Shown piece after piece: positions 1-6,016 of a DNA stretch of 8,435 nucleotides; within the stretch, counting starts at the first letter, position 1; each line of letters begins with the position of its first letter. Where the stretch lies: assembly GCA_945907085.1 (NCBI GenBank), contig CAMDSS010000071.1, forward strand, positions 1 through 8,435, read 5' to 3'. The notes under the pieces were generated by a model. The model was not told the DNA's origin. It did no database searches and saw only the letters and a list, made by a program, of their open reading frames with translations. Source of the stretch: Cyanobium sp. NIES-981. Its GTDB lineage: Bacteria > Cyanobacteriota > Cyanobacteriia > PCC-6307 > Cyanobiaceae. The translations under genes were made by a program, and so were the position numbers.

Positions 1-557
1 GTGGCGAGCACCACCGCACCAGCCCGCAGCCAATCCAGCTGGCCGTTCTCAAGCACTTGGAGGCCCTTGCAGCAACCACCCTCCACCCAGAGTTGGAGGC
101 CAACGGCCCCTTTGCGTTGCTCCAGGCCTGGGCGCTTGAGCACCTCCCTTTCCAGGGCATCAACCAGGGCGCCGCCGGTGCGGTCTTGGGCATGGAGCAC
201 CCGCCGATGGCTGTGGGCGGCCTCCAGGGTGGTGCTGAGTTGGTCGCCGTCGCGATCAAAGGCCATGCCCAGTTGCAGCAGCCTGGACACGCATCCAGGG
301 GCCTGATGCACCAGCAGCTCTACGGCGGAACGATCACAGAGACCTGCCCCCGCTTCCAGGGTGTCGGCGATATGGCTGGAAAAACAGTCGTCGTTGTTGG
401 TGACCGCGGCAATGCCGCCCTGGGCCCAGCGGCTTGCGGAGCGGGGTGAATTGTCCTTGCTCAGAAGCAAGACCCTCAGCGGGGCGGGTAGTTCCAGGCA
501 GGCCATGAGGCCGGCGGCTCCGCCTCCGACCACCACCACGTCCCAATTGTTTGGCAT
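1..557 (-). CDS. nadB: L-aspartate oxidase, N-terminal part (cut by window edge)
   Basis: Seen: a minus-strand frame opens with ATG at 557 and stays open for 185 codons to the window edge. The product starts MPNNWDVVVVGGGAAG, a Rossmann FAD-binding fold with GGGAAG at residues 11-16. It continues with SRWAQGGIAAV (42-52), a DTLEAG-GLCD segment (65-75), and HSHRRVLHAQDRTGG (115-129), which match the flavin and substrate region of NadB; the visible end reads AVVLA. Known of the family: NadB oxidises L-aspartate to iminoaspartate in the cytoplasm, the first step of de novo NAD synthesis, and NadA then uses the product. Full proteins are about 530-580 residues, so about two thirds lies outside. 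It lies downstream of psbU on the same strand, but the psbU terminator stands between them, only 34 bases from its start. No strong ribosome binding site is visible. The succinate dehydrogenase flavoprotein is a relative, but the AQGGIAAV and HAQDRTGG motifs favour NadB. Confidence 0.93.
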   Translation of the reverse strand, partial: MPNNWDVVVVGGGAAGLMACLELPAPLRVLLLSKDNSPRSASRWAQGGIAAVTNNDDCFSSHIADTLEAGAGLCDRSAVELLVHQAPGCVSRLLQLGMAFDRDGDQLSTTLEAAHSHRRVLHAQDRTGGALVDALEREVLKRPGLEQRKGAVGLQLWVEGGCCKGLQVLENGQLDWLRAGAVVLA

Positions 558-572
558 CGGGGTTGCAGCGTT

Positions 573-587
573 CCGGCAAAGGGCCGG
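573..587 (-). other. Small hairpin in the nadB leader
   Basis: A perfect 5-bp inverted repeat, CCGGC/GCCGG with a 5-base loop, lies between the psbU terminator and the nadB start codon. It has no T-tract, so it is not a terminator in itself. It could be a 5' UTR element of nadB or chance in GC-rich DNA. Confidence 0.3.
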
Positions 588-591
588 TACT

Positions 592-622
592 AAAAAAGCC
601 GCCGGAAGGCTCCGACGGCTTT
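592..622 (-). terminator. Intrinsic terminator downstream of psbU
   Basis: Read on the minus strand, AAAGCCG (622-616) pairs with CGGCTTT (601-595). Inside it CGGA pairs with TCCG around a GCCT loop, joined by a single G.T wobble (615 with 602). Six T residues follow at 597-592. The wobble pairs only on the minus strand (C-A on the plus strand), which fits minus-strand use. It ends the psbU transcript 23 bases after the stop codon. Confidence 0.9.
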
Positions 623-645
623 CAACGTGGACGGGAGCTTAGGGC

Positions 646-1026
646 TCAGCGGTATTGGCCGTCGTTGATGCGGTCATCGCCTTCGTTAAGGGCAATCGAG
701 GCATCCGTCACGGTGAAGTTGGCCTTGTACTTGTTGAAAAGCTCCTTCTGACGGTCGCTCAGGTCCAGGGCCAGCACGTCATCCACGCTGTTGTAAGGAC
801 CCCCCAACACGATCTTGCCGGCCAGGGTCGGGTACATCCCGGGATAGTCCTGGAAGCGGCGCACTGAGCAGTTGTTGAGGTCAACCTTCCCCGCCCGCTC
901 GGCGATTTTGTCGTCGGCGATGTTGCGGAGATCGGAAGCTGCGAAGGCAGGGCTCGGCAGCAGCAGGGTCAACAGGAGACCGGCCATCACGACCCCACTC
1001 ATCAGCCAGGCAACCAGCCGTTTCAT
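646..1026 (-). CDS. psbU: Photosystem II extrinsic 12 kDa protein PsbU
   Basis: Seen: 126 codons, ATG at 1026, stop TGA at 646. Residues 1-29 form a signal peptide with a positive start (MKR), a hydrophobic core and an AFA cleavage site before ASDLRNI. The mature part, about 97 residues, has KVDLNNCSVRRFQDYPGMYP (47-66) and the GGPYNSVDDVLAL segment (75-87), the helix-hairpin-helix-like core typical of PsbU. It ends DRINDGQYR. Known of the family: PsbU sits in the thylakoid lumen on the oxygen-evolving side of photosystem II, with PsbO and PsbV, and stabilises the Mn4CaO5 cluster and chloride/calcium retention. The start is supported by GGAG seven bases upstream. Its frame stays open far upstream, but the signal peptide fixes the true start. 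It is flanked by a DUF3120 gene upstream (131-base gap) and its own terminator downstream, so it is probably transcribed largely on its own. Confidence 0.96.
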   Translation of the reverse strand: MKRLVAWLMSGVVMAGLLLTLLLPSPAFAASDLRNIADDKIAERAGKVDLNNCSVRRFQDYPGMYPTLAGKIVLGGPYNSVDDVLALDLSDRQKELFNKYKANFTVTDASIALNEGDDRINDGQYR

Positions 1027-1157
1027 CGCGACACTCCGGAGAATCCAGGACGGGAAGTGGCAAAACCACTCATCTAGCAACGTTACAGATGCGGGACGGG
1101 ATCTCGGCCCCAGAGCAGCCAGCCTTTTGCAGATCTTCAGATGAGGCGTGTTGATCG
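1027..1157 (-). promoter_or_regulatory. psbU upstream region
   Basis: This 131-base gap between the DUF3120 stop and psbU should hold the psbU promoter and leader. On the minus strand there is a perfect 5-bp hairpin, AGTGG/CCACT with loop TTTTG (1070-1056), in the probable 5' UTR. A weak extended -10-like TGCTAGATG lies at 1079-1071, without a convincing -35. I see no intrinsic terminator for the DUF3120 gene here. The region assignment is safe; the individual promoter elements are not. Confidence 0.4.
1034..1037 (-). promoter_or_regulatory. Ribosome binding site of psbU
   Basis: GGAG on the minus strand, with a 7-base spacer to the ATG at 1026. It confirms the short psbU start against the much longer open frame that continues upstream. 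Confidence 0.7.
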
Positions 1158-1877
1158 TCAGATCAGGCCACTGAGCCGGGGTGCTGCAAGCGCTGCCACC
1201 AAAAACAGGCTGTCCACCGCCAGGGTGGTGGCGAGGGCCGAGCTGGTGATCCTGCCCACCTCCCCTTGCTGCCAAAGCCACCGACACAACTGCATGAGCA
1301 CCAGGGCACAGCCGCTGACCAGCAGTAGGGATGGGAGCTCTAAGACCTGCCTTGCCGCTGCCTGGAGTAGTTGGGGTGCGGCCTCGGGGCTGGCACTCAA
1401 GACACCGGGCCAGAGCTGCATCACCCCACTCAGGGCCATGGCCCCATCGGTAGCAGCGGTACCCAGCAAGGAGCCAAGATAGAACCCGCAGGCCAGGCGC
1501 CAACGTCCTTGCAGACCAGTGAGGGCCAGGGGCAGGGCACAGGCTTCTAGGGGCAGGTGCCAGATCGGATGCAGGCGGAACCAGCCCCAAAACAGGCAAC
1601 CGCCCAGCCAGCTGCCGCAAAATCCCACCAGCAGGGATCCGGCATGGCGCAGCCGTTGATCGCTGTGATGGCCGAGCCCAAGGCCAATTGCCAGGAGCGG
1701 AACTGTGAACAGCACGGCGCTGAAGGGGGCGAGCCGTACCCACGGGGCCTGCAAAAAGACCGGCAGGGTCACGAGTAGGCCGCTCGCCATGGCAAGCCAG
1801 CCTTCCCCAAGCCAGGGCGCCTGGGAGGCGGGGGCTAGCGGGGAGGCCAGCTGGATGGGGCGGGCCCCAACAACCAC
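1158..1877 (-). CDS. DUF3120 family integral membrane protein
   Basis: Seen: a 239-codon frame ending TGA at 1158, with GTG at 1877 as the farthest start. It is strongly hydrophobic, with about six likely membrane segments near residues 27-45, 52-69, 80-99, 128-150, 180-200 and 212-233. The segment LLVTLPVFLQAPWVRLAPFS (34-53) and the glycine-rich GFYLGSLLGTAATDG (131-145) match what I recall of cyanobacterial DUF3120 proteins. Function is unknown; no catalytic motif is visible. Start choice: GTG 1877 has no Shine-Dalgarno sequence. ATG at 1790 (residue 30) is preceded by GGGGAAGG ten bases upstream (1801-1808), but it would begin right at the first membrane segment. These are the only in-frame choices after the first two codons. 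It is divergent from uppP and upstream of psbU on the same strand. The call rests on remembered family motifs, so it is good but not certain. Confidence 0.8.
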   Translation of the reverse strand: MVVGARPIQLASPLAPASQAPWLGEGWLAMASGLLVTLPVFLQAPWVRLAPFSAVLFTVPLLAIGLGLGHHSDQRLRHAGSLLVGFCGSWLGGCLFWGWFRLHPIWHLPLEACALPLALTGLQGRWRLACGFYLGSLLGTAATDGAMALSGVMQLWPGVLSASPEAAPQLLQAAARQVLELPSLLLVSGCALVLMQLCRWLWQQGEVGRITSSALATTLAVDSLFLVAALAAPRLSGLI

Positions 1878-1915
1878 GGATGTAAAGAAAGTTGACCAAC
1901 CTTAAGGGGTGGTCT

Positions 1916-1940
1916 GGGAGGCGTGGCGGCCTCCCCTTTT
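1916..1940 (+). promoter_or_regulatory. Terminator-like hairpin in the uppP leader
   Basis: GGGAGGC (1916-1922) and GCCTCCC (1929-1935) form a perfect 7-bp GC-rich stem with a 6-base loop. C and then TTTT (1937-1940) follow. The form is that of a weak intrinsic terminator pointing toward uppP, although no plus-strand gene lies upstream within the window. It may be an attenuator or a leader structure. Confidence 0.5.
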
Positions 1941-1958
1941 GGCCATAGGGTCATGGCC
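1941..1958 (+). promoter_or_regulatory. Second hairpin/palindrome in the uppP leader
   Basis: GGCCAT (1941-1946) and ATGGCC (1953-1958) form a perfect 6-bp inverted repeat around the 6-base spacer AGGGTC, starting directly after the TTTT of the first hairpin and ending 17 bases before the uppP ATG. It could be an RNA hairpin limiting access to the start or a dyad operator site. Confidence 0.45.
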
Positions 1959-1975
1959 TGACGCAGCCTTGCGCG

Positions 1976-2842
1976 ATGACCGATCTGGTTGCTGAACCAA
2001 CCTTGGGGGTGTGGGAAGCCTGCTGGCACTACCTGGTGCTTGGGGTTGTCCAGGGCGTCACGGAATTTTTGCCCATCAGCAGCTCAGCCCACCTCAAGGT
2101 GGTTCCGATGGTCCTCGGCTGGGGAGATCCCGGCGTGGCTGTAACGGCGGTCATCCAACTGGGCAGCATCGTTGCGGTGTTGGCCTACTTCCGTCGGGAT
2201 TTGCTGGAGGTGGGCCGGGCTGTTCTCCATGCCAGCCGCAGGGGTGATTGGCAGGATCCCTCCGCCCGACTGGGGTTGGCCATTGCCCTTGGCACCCTGC
2301 CGATCGTGGTCGTTGGCTTGGCGATCAAAAAATTCATCCCCGACTACGACCATTCGCCCCTGCGCAGTCTCCATTCGATAGCGATTGTCTCGATGGTGAT
2401 GGCCGTGCTGTTGGCCGTGGCGGAGCAGCTGGGCCGTCGCCGTCGGGTCCTCGCTGAGGTGCGTCCCTGGGACGGTGTTCTGGTGGGGGTTGCCCAGGCT
2501 CTGGCGGTGATTCCTGGCGTGTCGCGATCCGGCAGCACCCTTACGGCCTCCCTCTTCGATGGATGGCGCCGCAGTGATGCGGCGCGCTTCTCCTTTCTTC
2601 TCGGGATTCCGGCGATCACCCTGGCGGGCTTGGTCGAATTCAAAAACGCCTTGGATCAGCCCATGGCCGGCGGGGTGGGACCCCTCCTGGTTGGAATCCT
2701 TTCGGCCTTGGTGGTGTCGTGGTTGGCGATTGCCTGGCTGCTGCGTTTTCTCCAGAACCACAGCACCTGGTGGTTTGTGGGGTATCGCTTGCTGTTTGGG
2801 GCTTCAATCCTGCTTTGGCTGGGCCGAACAGCTGCCGGCTAG
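1976..2842 (+). CDS. uppP: Undecaprenyl-diphosphatase
   Basis: Seen: 288 codons, ATG at 1976, stop TAG at 2842. The two UppP signatures are present: QGVTEFLPISSSAHL at residues 26-40 (the glutamate-rich motif with E30, plus the serine segment) and PGVSRSGST at 180-188 (R184). Most of the rest is membrane segments: 56-71, 100-117, 133-150, 166-180, 205-221, 233-258 and 266-282. Known of the family: UppP (BacA) removes a phosphate from undecaprenyl diphosphate at the outer face of the plasma membrane, recycling the lipid carrier for peptidoglycan and surface polysaccharide synthesis; excess enzyme gives bacitracin resistance. Length is within the usual 265-290. The LKVVPMVLGWGDPGVAVTAVIQLGSIVAVL segment (40-69, quoted here by position for its GWGDPG core) fits cyanobacterial members. 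It is first of five close plus-strand genes and has a hairpin-rich leader. No clear Shine-Dalgarno sequence supports the start. Confidence 0.96.
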   Translation: MTDLVAEPTLGVWEACWHYLVLGVVQGVTEFLPISSSAHLKVVPMVLGWGDPGVAVTAVIQLGSIVAVLAYFRRDLLEVGRAVLHASRRGDWQDPSARLGLAIALGTLPIVVVGLAIKKFIPDYDHSPLRSLHSIAIVSMVMAVLLAVAEQLGRRRRVLAEVRPWDGVLVGVAQALAVIPGVSRSGSTLTASLFDGWRRSDAARFSFLLGIPAITLAGLVEFKNALDQPMAGGVGPLLVGILSALVVSWLAIAWLLRFLQNHSTWWFVGYRLLFGASILLWLGRTAAG

Positions 2843-2889
2843 GGCCACTCCGGCCTAAAACAGAAGAAGCCTTTGATCCCAAGTGGCCT

Positions 2890-4284
2890 GTGTGGAAGGA
2901 ACCCTCTGCAGGCATTGCCTTGGCGGCGTCCGAAGGAGATGCCACTCGCCTTCCCGAACCAGCGGTGGTGGCATCGGTTGAAGCTGGCTCGATCGGGGAA
3001 GAGTTGGGGTTTCAGCCGGGGGATCGCCTGCTCAGCATCAACGGCAAACGCCCCCGCGATCTGATCGATCTGCAGTTCCTGGTGGGGGAAGAGGAGCTCA
3101 CCTTGGAGGTGGAAGATCCCGATGGCACCCTCCATGTGGTGGAGCTGGAGAAGGATCTCGATGACGGCCTGGGGCTCGGTTTCACCGAAGCCCTGTTCGA
3201 CGGCCTTAAGCAGTGCAACAACCACTGCCCCTTCTGTTTCATCGATCAGCAGCCTCCGGGGAAGCGCCGAAGCCTCTATCTCAAGGACGACGACTACCGG
3301 CTCAGTTTTCTCTACGGCTCCTATCTCACCCTCACCAACCTGGGTGCTTCCGACTGGCAGCGCATTGAAGAGCAGCGCCTCTCCCCCTTGTATGTCTCCG
3401 TGCATGCCACCGAGGCCGCGTTACGCAGTCGCTTGCTTGTGAATCCGAGGGCGGGCCTGCTGCTGGAGCAATTGGCCTGGTTTGCGGAGCGGGATCTGCA
3501 AATTCACGCCCAAGTGGTGGTGTGCCCTGGGATCAACGACGGCGCTGCCCTGGAGCAAACCCTGCGAGATTTAGCGGGTTTTGCCGCAGGTGATTGGCCG
3601 GCCGTTCTCTCCGCTGCGGTTGTGCCGGTTGGGCTCACCCGGTTTCGTCCTCCCGGTGATGCCTTGAAGGCGGTCGATCGCAGCAGCGCCCGCGCCGTGA
3701 TCGACCTGGTTGAGCCTCTCCAGCAGGAGTTCCAGCAGGGGTTGGCCAGCCGTTTTGCCTGGCTTTCCGATGAGTGGTATCTGATTGCGGGCTTGCCCCT
3801 ACCGCCGCGCCATTCCTACGAAGATTTGCCCCAGCAGGAAAATGGTGTGGGCAGTATCCGGGCCTTCTTGGAGGCCCTCGACCTCGCCACCACCGATCTG
3901 CCCGCCCGCCTGAACGACCCGCGGCGCTTGAGTTGGGTGGTTGGCCACCTGGTGGCCGAAGCCCTGGAGCCGGTGGTGGCCCGGCTCAATGCCGTGGAAG
4001 GCCTCGAGTTGATGCTCTACGGCTTGCCCAGCCCCTACTGGGGCCAGCAGCAGGTGGTGACAGGTTTACTCACCGGATCCGATCTCTTGGCGGGTTTGGC
4101 CGGTCAAGATTTGGGCGATGCCTTGCTGCTGCCTTCGGTGATGTTGCGCCAGGGGGAGCCGGTCTTCCTCGATGACCTCACCCTTGTTGAGCTCGAGCAA
4201 AGACTGCCAGTGCCGGTGCAGCTTCTGCAGGGTGCAGACGACCTGGTGGCTGTCTGTACCCGTAAGCAGTCGAATGCTGATTAG
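2890..4284 (+). CDS. PDZ / radical-SAM-like / DUF512 protein (cyanobacterial FeS oxidoreductase family)
   Basis: Seen, from GTG at 2890: 464 residues. Residues 25-90 look like a PDZ domain (PAVVASVEAGSIGEELGFQPGD, with core GSIGEELGFQPGD at 33-45, then LLSINGKRPRDLIDL). Next comes CNNHCPFC at 109-116, a CX3CX2C cluster (C109, C113, C116) like that of radical SAM enzymes, followed by YLTLTNL (145-151) and VSVHAT (169-174). The C-terminal half is DUF512-like, with LLPSVMLR and FLDDLTL (412-432). The architecture matches the cyanobacterial family I know as TIGR03279. It probably binds a [4Fe-4S] cluster; substrate and role are unknown. Start: the frame is open back to an ATG at 2719 inside uppP, but that would add 57 residues of uppP shadow. 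GTG 2890 leaves a 47-base gap and is the first plausible start, though without a good ribosome binding site. It is second in the operon, 27 bases before the TolC gene. Confidence 0.88.
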   Translation: MWKEPSAGIALAASEGDATRLPEPAVVASVEAGSIGEELGFQPGDRLLSINGKRPRDLIDLQFLVGEEELTLEVEDPDGTLHVVELEKDLDDGLGLGFTEALFDGLKQCNNHCPFCFIDQQPPGKRRSLYLKDDDYRLSFLYGSYLTLTNLGASDWQRIEEQRLSPLYVSVHATEAALRSRLLVNPRAGLLLEQLAWFAERDLQIHAQVVVCPGINDGAALEQTLRDLAGFAAGDWPAVLSAAVVPVGLTRFRPPGDALKAVDRSSARAVIDLVEPLQQEFQQGLASRFAWLSDEWYLIAGLPLPPRHSYEDLPQQENGVGSIRAFLEALDLATTDLPARLNDPRRLSWVVGHLVAEALEPVVARLNAVEGLELMLYGLPSPYWGQQQVVTGLLTGSDLLAGLAGQDLGDALLLPSVMLRQGEPVFLDDLTLVELEQRLPVPVQLLQGADDLVAVCTRKQSNAD

Positions 4285-4300
4285 GCTCAGGCGTAATCCC

Positions 4301-4304
4301 AAGG
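4301..4304 (+). promoter_or_regulatory. Ribosome binding site of the TolC-family gene
   Basis: AAGG seven bases before GTG 4312. It supports the GTG start, which puts the signal peptide at the very N terminus. Confidence 0.5.
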
Positions 4305-4311
4305 TTTTGGT

Positions 4312-6012
4312 GTGCGGCGCTTCAGTTTTTCTGCTGCCCTGATTGGCCTGGCTGGCCTGCCCGTGGCGGCAGTGGCGGCTACGCCTGCCGCCAACACCAC
4401 CAAGGCCGTAGTTCCTGCGACCAAGTCTGTTCCTGCCGTCAAGTCGTCGTCCGAGGGCGCTCCTGCGGCCGCTTCGATTCCCTTGGCTCCTGCCGTCCTG
4501 GGACCCAGGCCCAGGATCAATCCCAAGGTGGAGCCCACGGCGGCGACGAAACTCAGCCCGGGTATTCGAGATCTCAGCGCGCCCAATTCCTTGGCGCTGC
4601 CCACCAAGCCAGAGATGGTGAGGATTCAGCAGCTGCGCCCCTTGAGCTTGGCCGAGATCTTGAATCTGGCTGAGGTGAACAACCCCAATCTCAAGGCGAT
4701 AGGCAGCCAAGTTGATCAGGCCAAGAGCAATCTTCGGTCCCAGCTTGCCCAGTGGTATCCCACCCTCAGTCTGAGTGCTGCGGCATTGCCAAGCTATACA
4801 ACTGGTGAGAGTTCTAGGCAGGTTGGTGGAGCTGCAACGACTTCCGGAAAAATTGCTCGTGATGGATTTGATGCGACCCTGTCTGCCCAATATGCACTTA
4901 TTAATCCACAAAGAGTCCCATTAGTTGCTGCAGCAAGAGATCAATACGAGAAGGCTAAATTTCAATATATTGTCTCCCTTCGCGATTTGCGACTGCAGGC
5001 AGCCCAGGCCTACTTTGATCTACAACAGGCCGATGACCAGGTGAGGATTGGCCAGGAGTCCGTTAGGGCTTCCTTGGTCAGCCTGCGCGATTCCAAAGCC
5101 CGTTTTCAGGCCGGTGTCGCCACGAAGTTGGAAGTCTTGGAGGCTGAAACCCAGCTGGCCCGCGACCAGCAACTTCTGGCCAATGGCTTGGCAGCCCAGT
5201 CCATAGCAAGGCGAGCCCTCGCGGCCTTGCTCGATCTCCCCTTTGGCGTGACCCCAACGGCGAAGGACGTATCGCGGGTGGTGGGAGTATGGAACGCTTC
5301 CCTTTCGGAAAGCATTGTGGCCGCCTATTCCTTCCGAGAGGAATTGGATCAGGCAATCTTGGATATTTCGATCGCCAACAGCCAGGCTAATTCTGCCTTG
5401 GGAGCTATTCAGCCTTTCCTGAGTGTATTTACCAACTTTGGCTATAATCAGTTTAGTGGTCAAAGTGGAGATGTTACTGGGATTCAGACATCTGGCAATC
5501 AGTATGAAACGACCTTTGGGGCCAAGCTCTCTTGGTCAATTTTTGATGGTGGTGCCGCTGCTGCGTCATCCCGCCAGAGCAAGCAGCTAGCCCAGCAAAA
5601 TCGTTATCAATTTGCCCAGAAAAGGGATGCCATCCGCCAGGAAGTGGAAACGAGTTTCTATGAATTGGAAAAGAACAACCGCGATATCATCACCACATCC
5701 CGCGAGGTGATATCCGCCCGCGAAGCTTTGAGGTTGGCCCGCTTGCGTTTCCAGGCTGGGGTGACAACCCAGCGGGAGGTTGTCGACAACCAGCGCGACC
5801 TCACCCAGGCTGAAGTTAGGTATTCCACCGCGGTGACTGATTACAACAAGCGTTTGGTTGAACTCAGCCGGCGCACAGGCCTCAACCAGGTGATGGCTTG
5901 TTCAGCGCCGACCTTGTCGGCGGTCAAGCCAGTTGGCGCATCGGATGTCCCGGTCGAGCCCACCCCGTTGATCCCAGCATGTTCCGCAGCAGCTTCAGGC
6001 GCGGTCTTCTAA
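4312..6012 (+). CDS. TolC-family outer membrane channel protein
   Basis: Seen: 566 codons from GTG 4312 to TAA 6012. Residues 1-23 are a signal peptide (RRF start, hydrophobic core, VAA cleavage). Residues 24-108 are a low-complexity linker rich in Ala, Pro, Lys and Thr. Two outer-membrane-efflux repeats follow, about 109-315 and 330-525. Each has helices around a barrel segment (about 149-200 and 366-413), and the internal duplication shows in RFQAGVATKLEVLEAETQLA (264-283) and RFQAGVTTQREVVDNQRDLT (479-498). A Pro/Ala-rich tail with two cysteines (C530, C557) ends it. Known of the family: trimers span the outer membrane and periplasm and work with inner-membrane pumps or type I secretion ABC systems. 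No membrane-fusion protein or ABC gene lies in the window, so the partner is unknown. The next gene, an MFS transporter, starts 4 bases after its stop. Base composition falls sharply over the two barrel segments. Confidence 0.92.
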   Translation: MRRFSFSAALIGLAGLPVAAVAATPAANTTKAVVPATKSVPAVKSSSEGAPAAASIPLAPAVLGPRPRINPKVEPTAATKLSPGIRDLSAPNSLALPTKPEMVRIQQLRPLSLAEILNLAEVNNPNLKAIGSQVDQAKSNLRSQLAQWYPTLSLSAAALPSYTTGESSRQVGGAATTSGKIARDGFDATLSAQYALINPQRVPLVAAARDQYEKAKFQYIVSLRDLRLQAAQAYFDLQQADDQVRIGQESVRASLVSLRDSKARFQAGVATKLEVLEAETQLARDQQLLANGLAAQSIARRALAALLDLPFGVTPTAKDVSRVVGVWNASLSESIVAAYSFREELDQAILDISIANSQANSALGAIQPFLSVFTNFGYNQFSGQSGDVTGIQTSGNQYETTFGAKLSWSIFDGGAAAASSRQSKQLAQQNRYQFAQKRDAIRQEVETSFYELEKNNRDIITTSREVISAREALRLARLRFQAGVTTQREVVDNQRDLTQAEVRYSTAVTDYNKRLVELSRRTGLNQVMACSAPTLSAVKPVGASDVPVEPTPLIPACSAAASGAVF

Positions 6013-6016
6013 CTCA

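Larger units (their letters stand above)
1878..1975. promoter_or_regulatory. Divergent intergenic region between the DUF3120 gene and uppP
   Basis: These 98 bases must hold promoters for both directions, unless the ATG at 1790 is the DUF3120 start. On the plus strand TTGACC at 1892-1897 resembles a -35, but no matching -10 stands 16-18 bases on. TAGGGT at 1946-1951 is a weak -10-like hexamer that falls inside a hairpin. No clear Shine-Dalgarno sequence precedes the uppP ATG. Two hairpins are listed separately. Confidence 0.4.

Noticed and set aside
646..1899. A 417-codon minus-strand open frame containing psbU at its end
   Set aside because: Only the last 126 codons are PsbU, with a signal peptide and ribosome binding site at 1026. 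The rest lies in a shifted frame over the DUF3120 gene and is rich in Pro, Arg and Gly, typical of GC-rich shadow frames.
2084..2761. A 225-codon minus-strand frame opposite uppP
   Set aside because: It is Gln/His/Arg-rich with no membrane or domain pattern and lies antisense to a convincing UppP.
2841..2855. AGGCC/GGCCT hairpin after the uppP stop as a terminator
   Set aside because: It has only 5 bp, is followed by AAAAC and no T-tract, and the next gene is 35 bases away on the same strand.
2719..2889. ATG 2719 as start of the DUF512 protein, overlapping uppP by 124 bases
   Set aside because: The added 57 residues are mostly a shifted-frame reading of uppP and resemble no domain; the PDZ-like domain begins only after 2950.
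4066..4911. A 281-codon minus-strand frame across the DUF512/TolC junction
   Set aside because: It is a low-complexity Arg/Gly/Leu product antisense to two genes with recognisable motifs.
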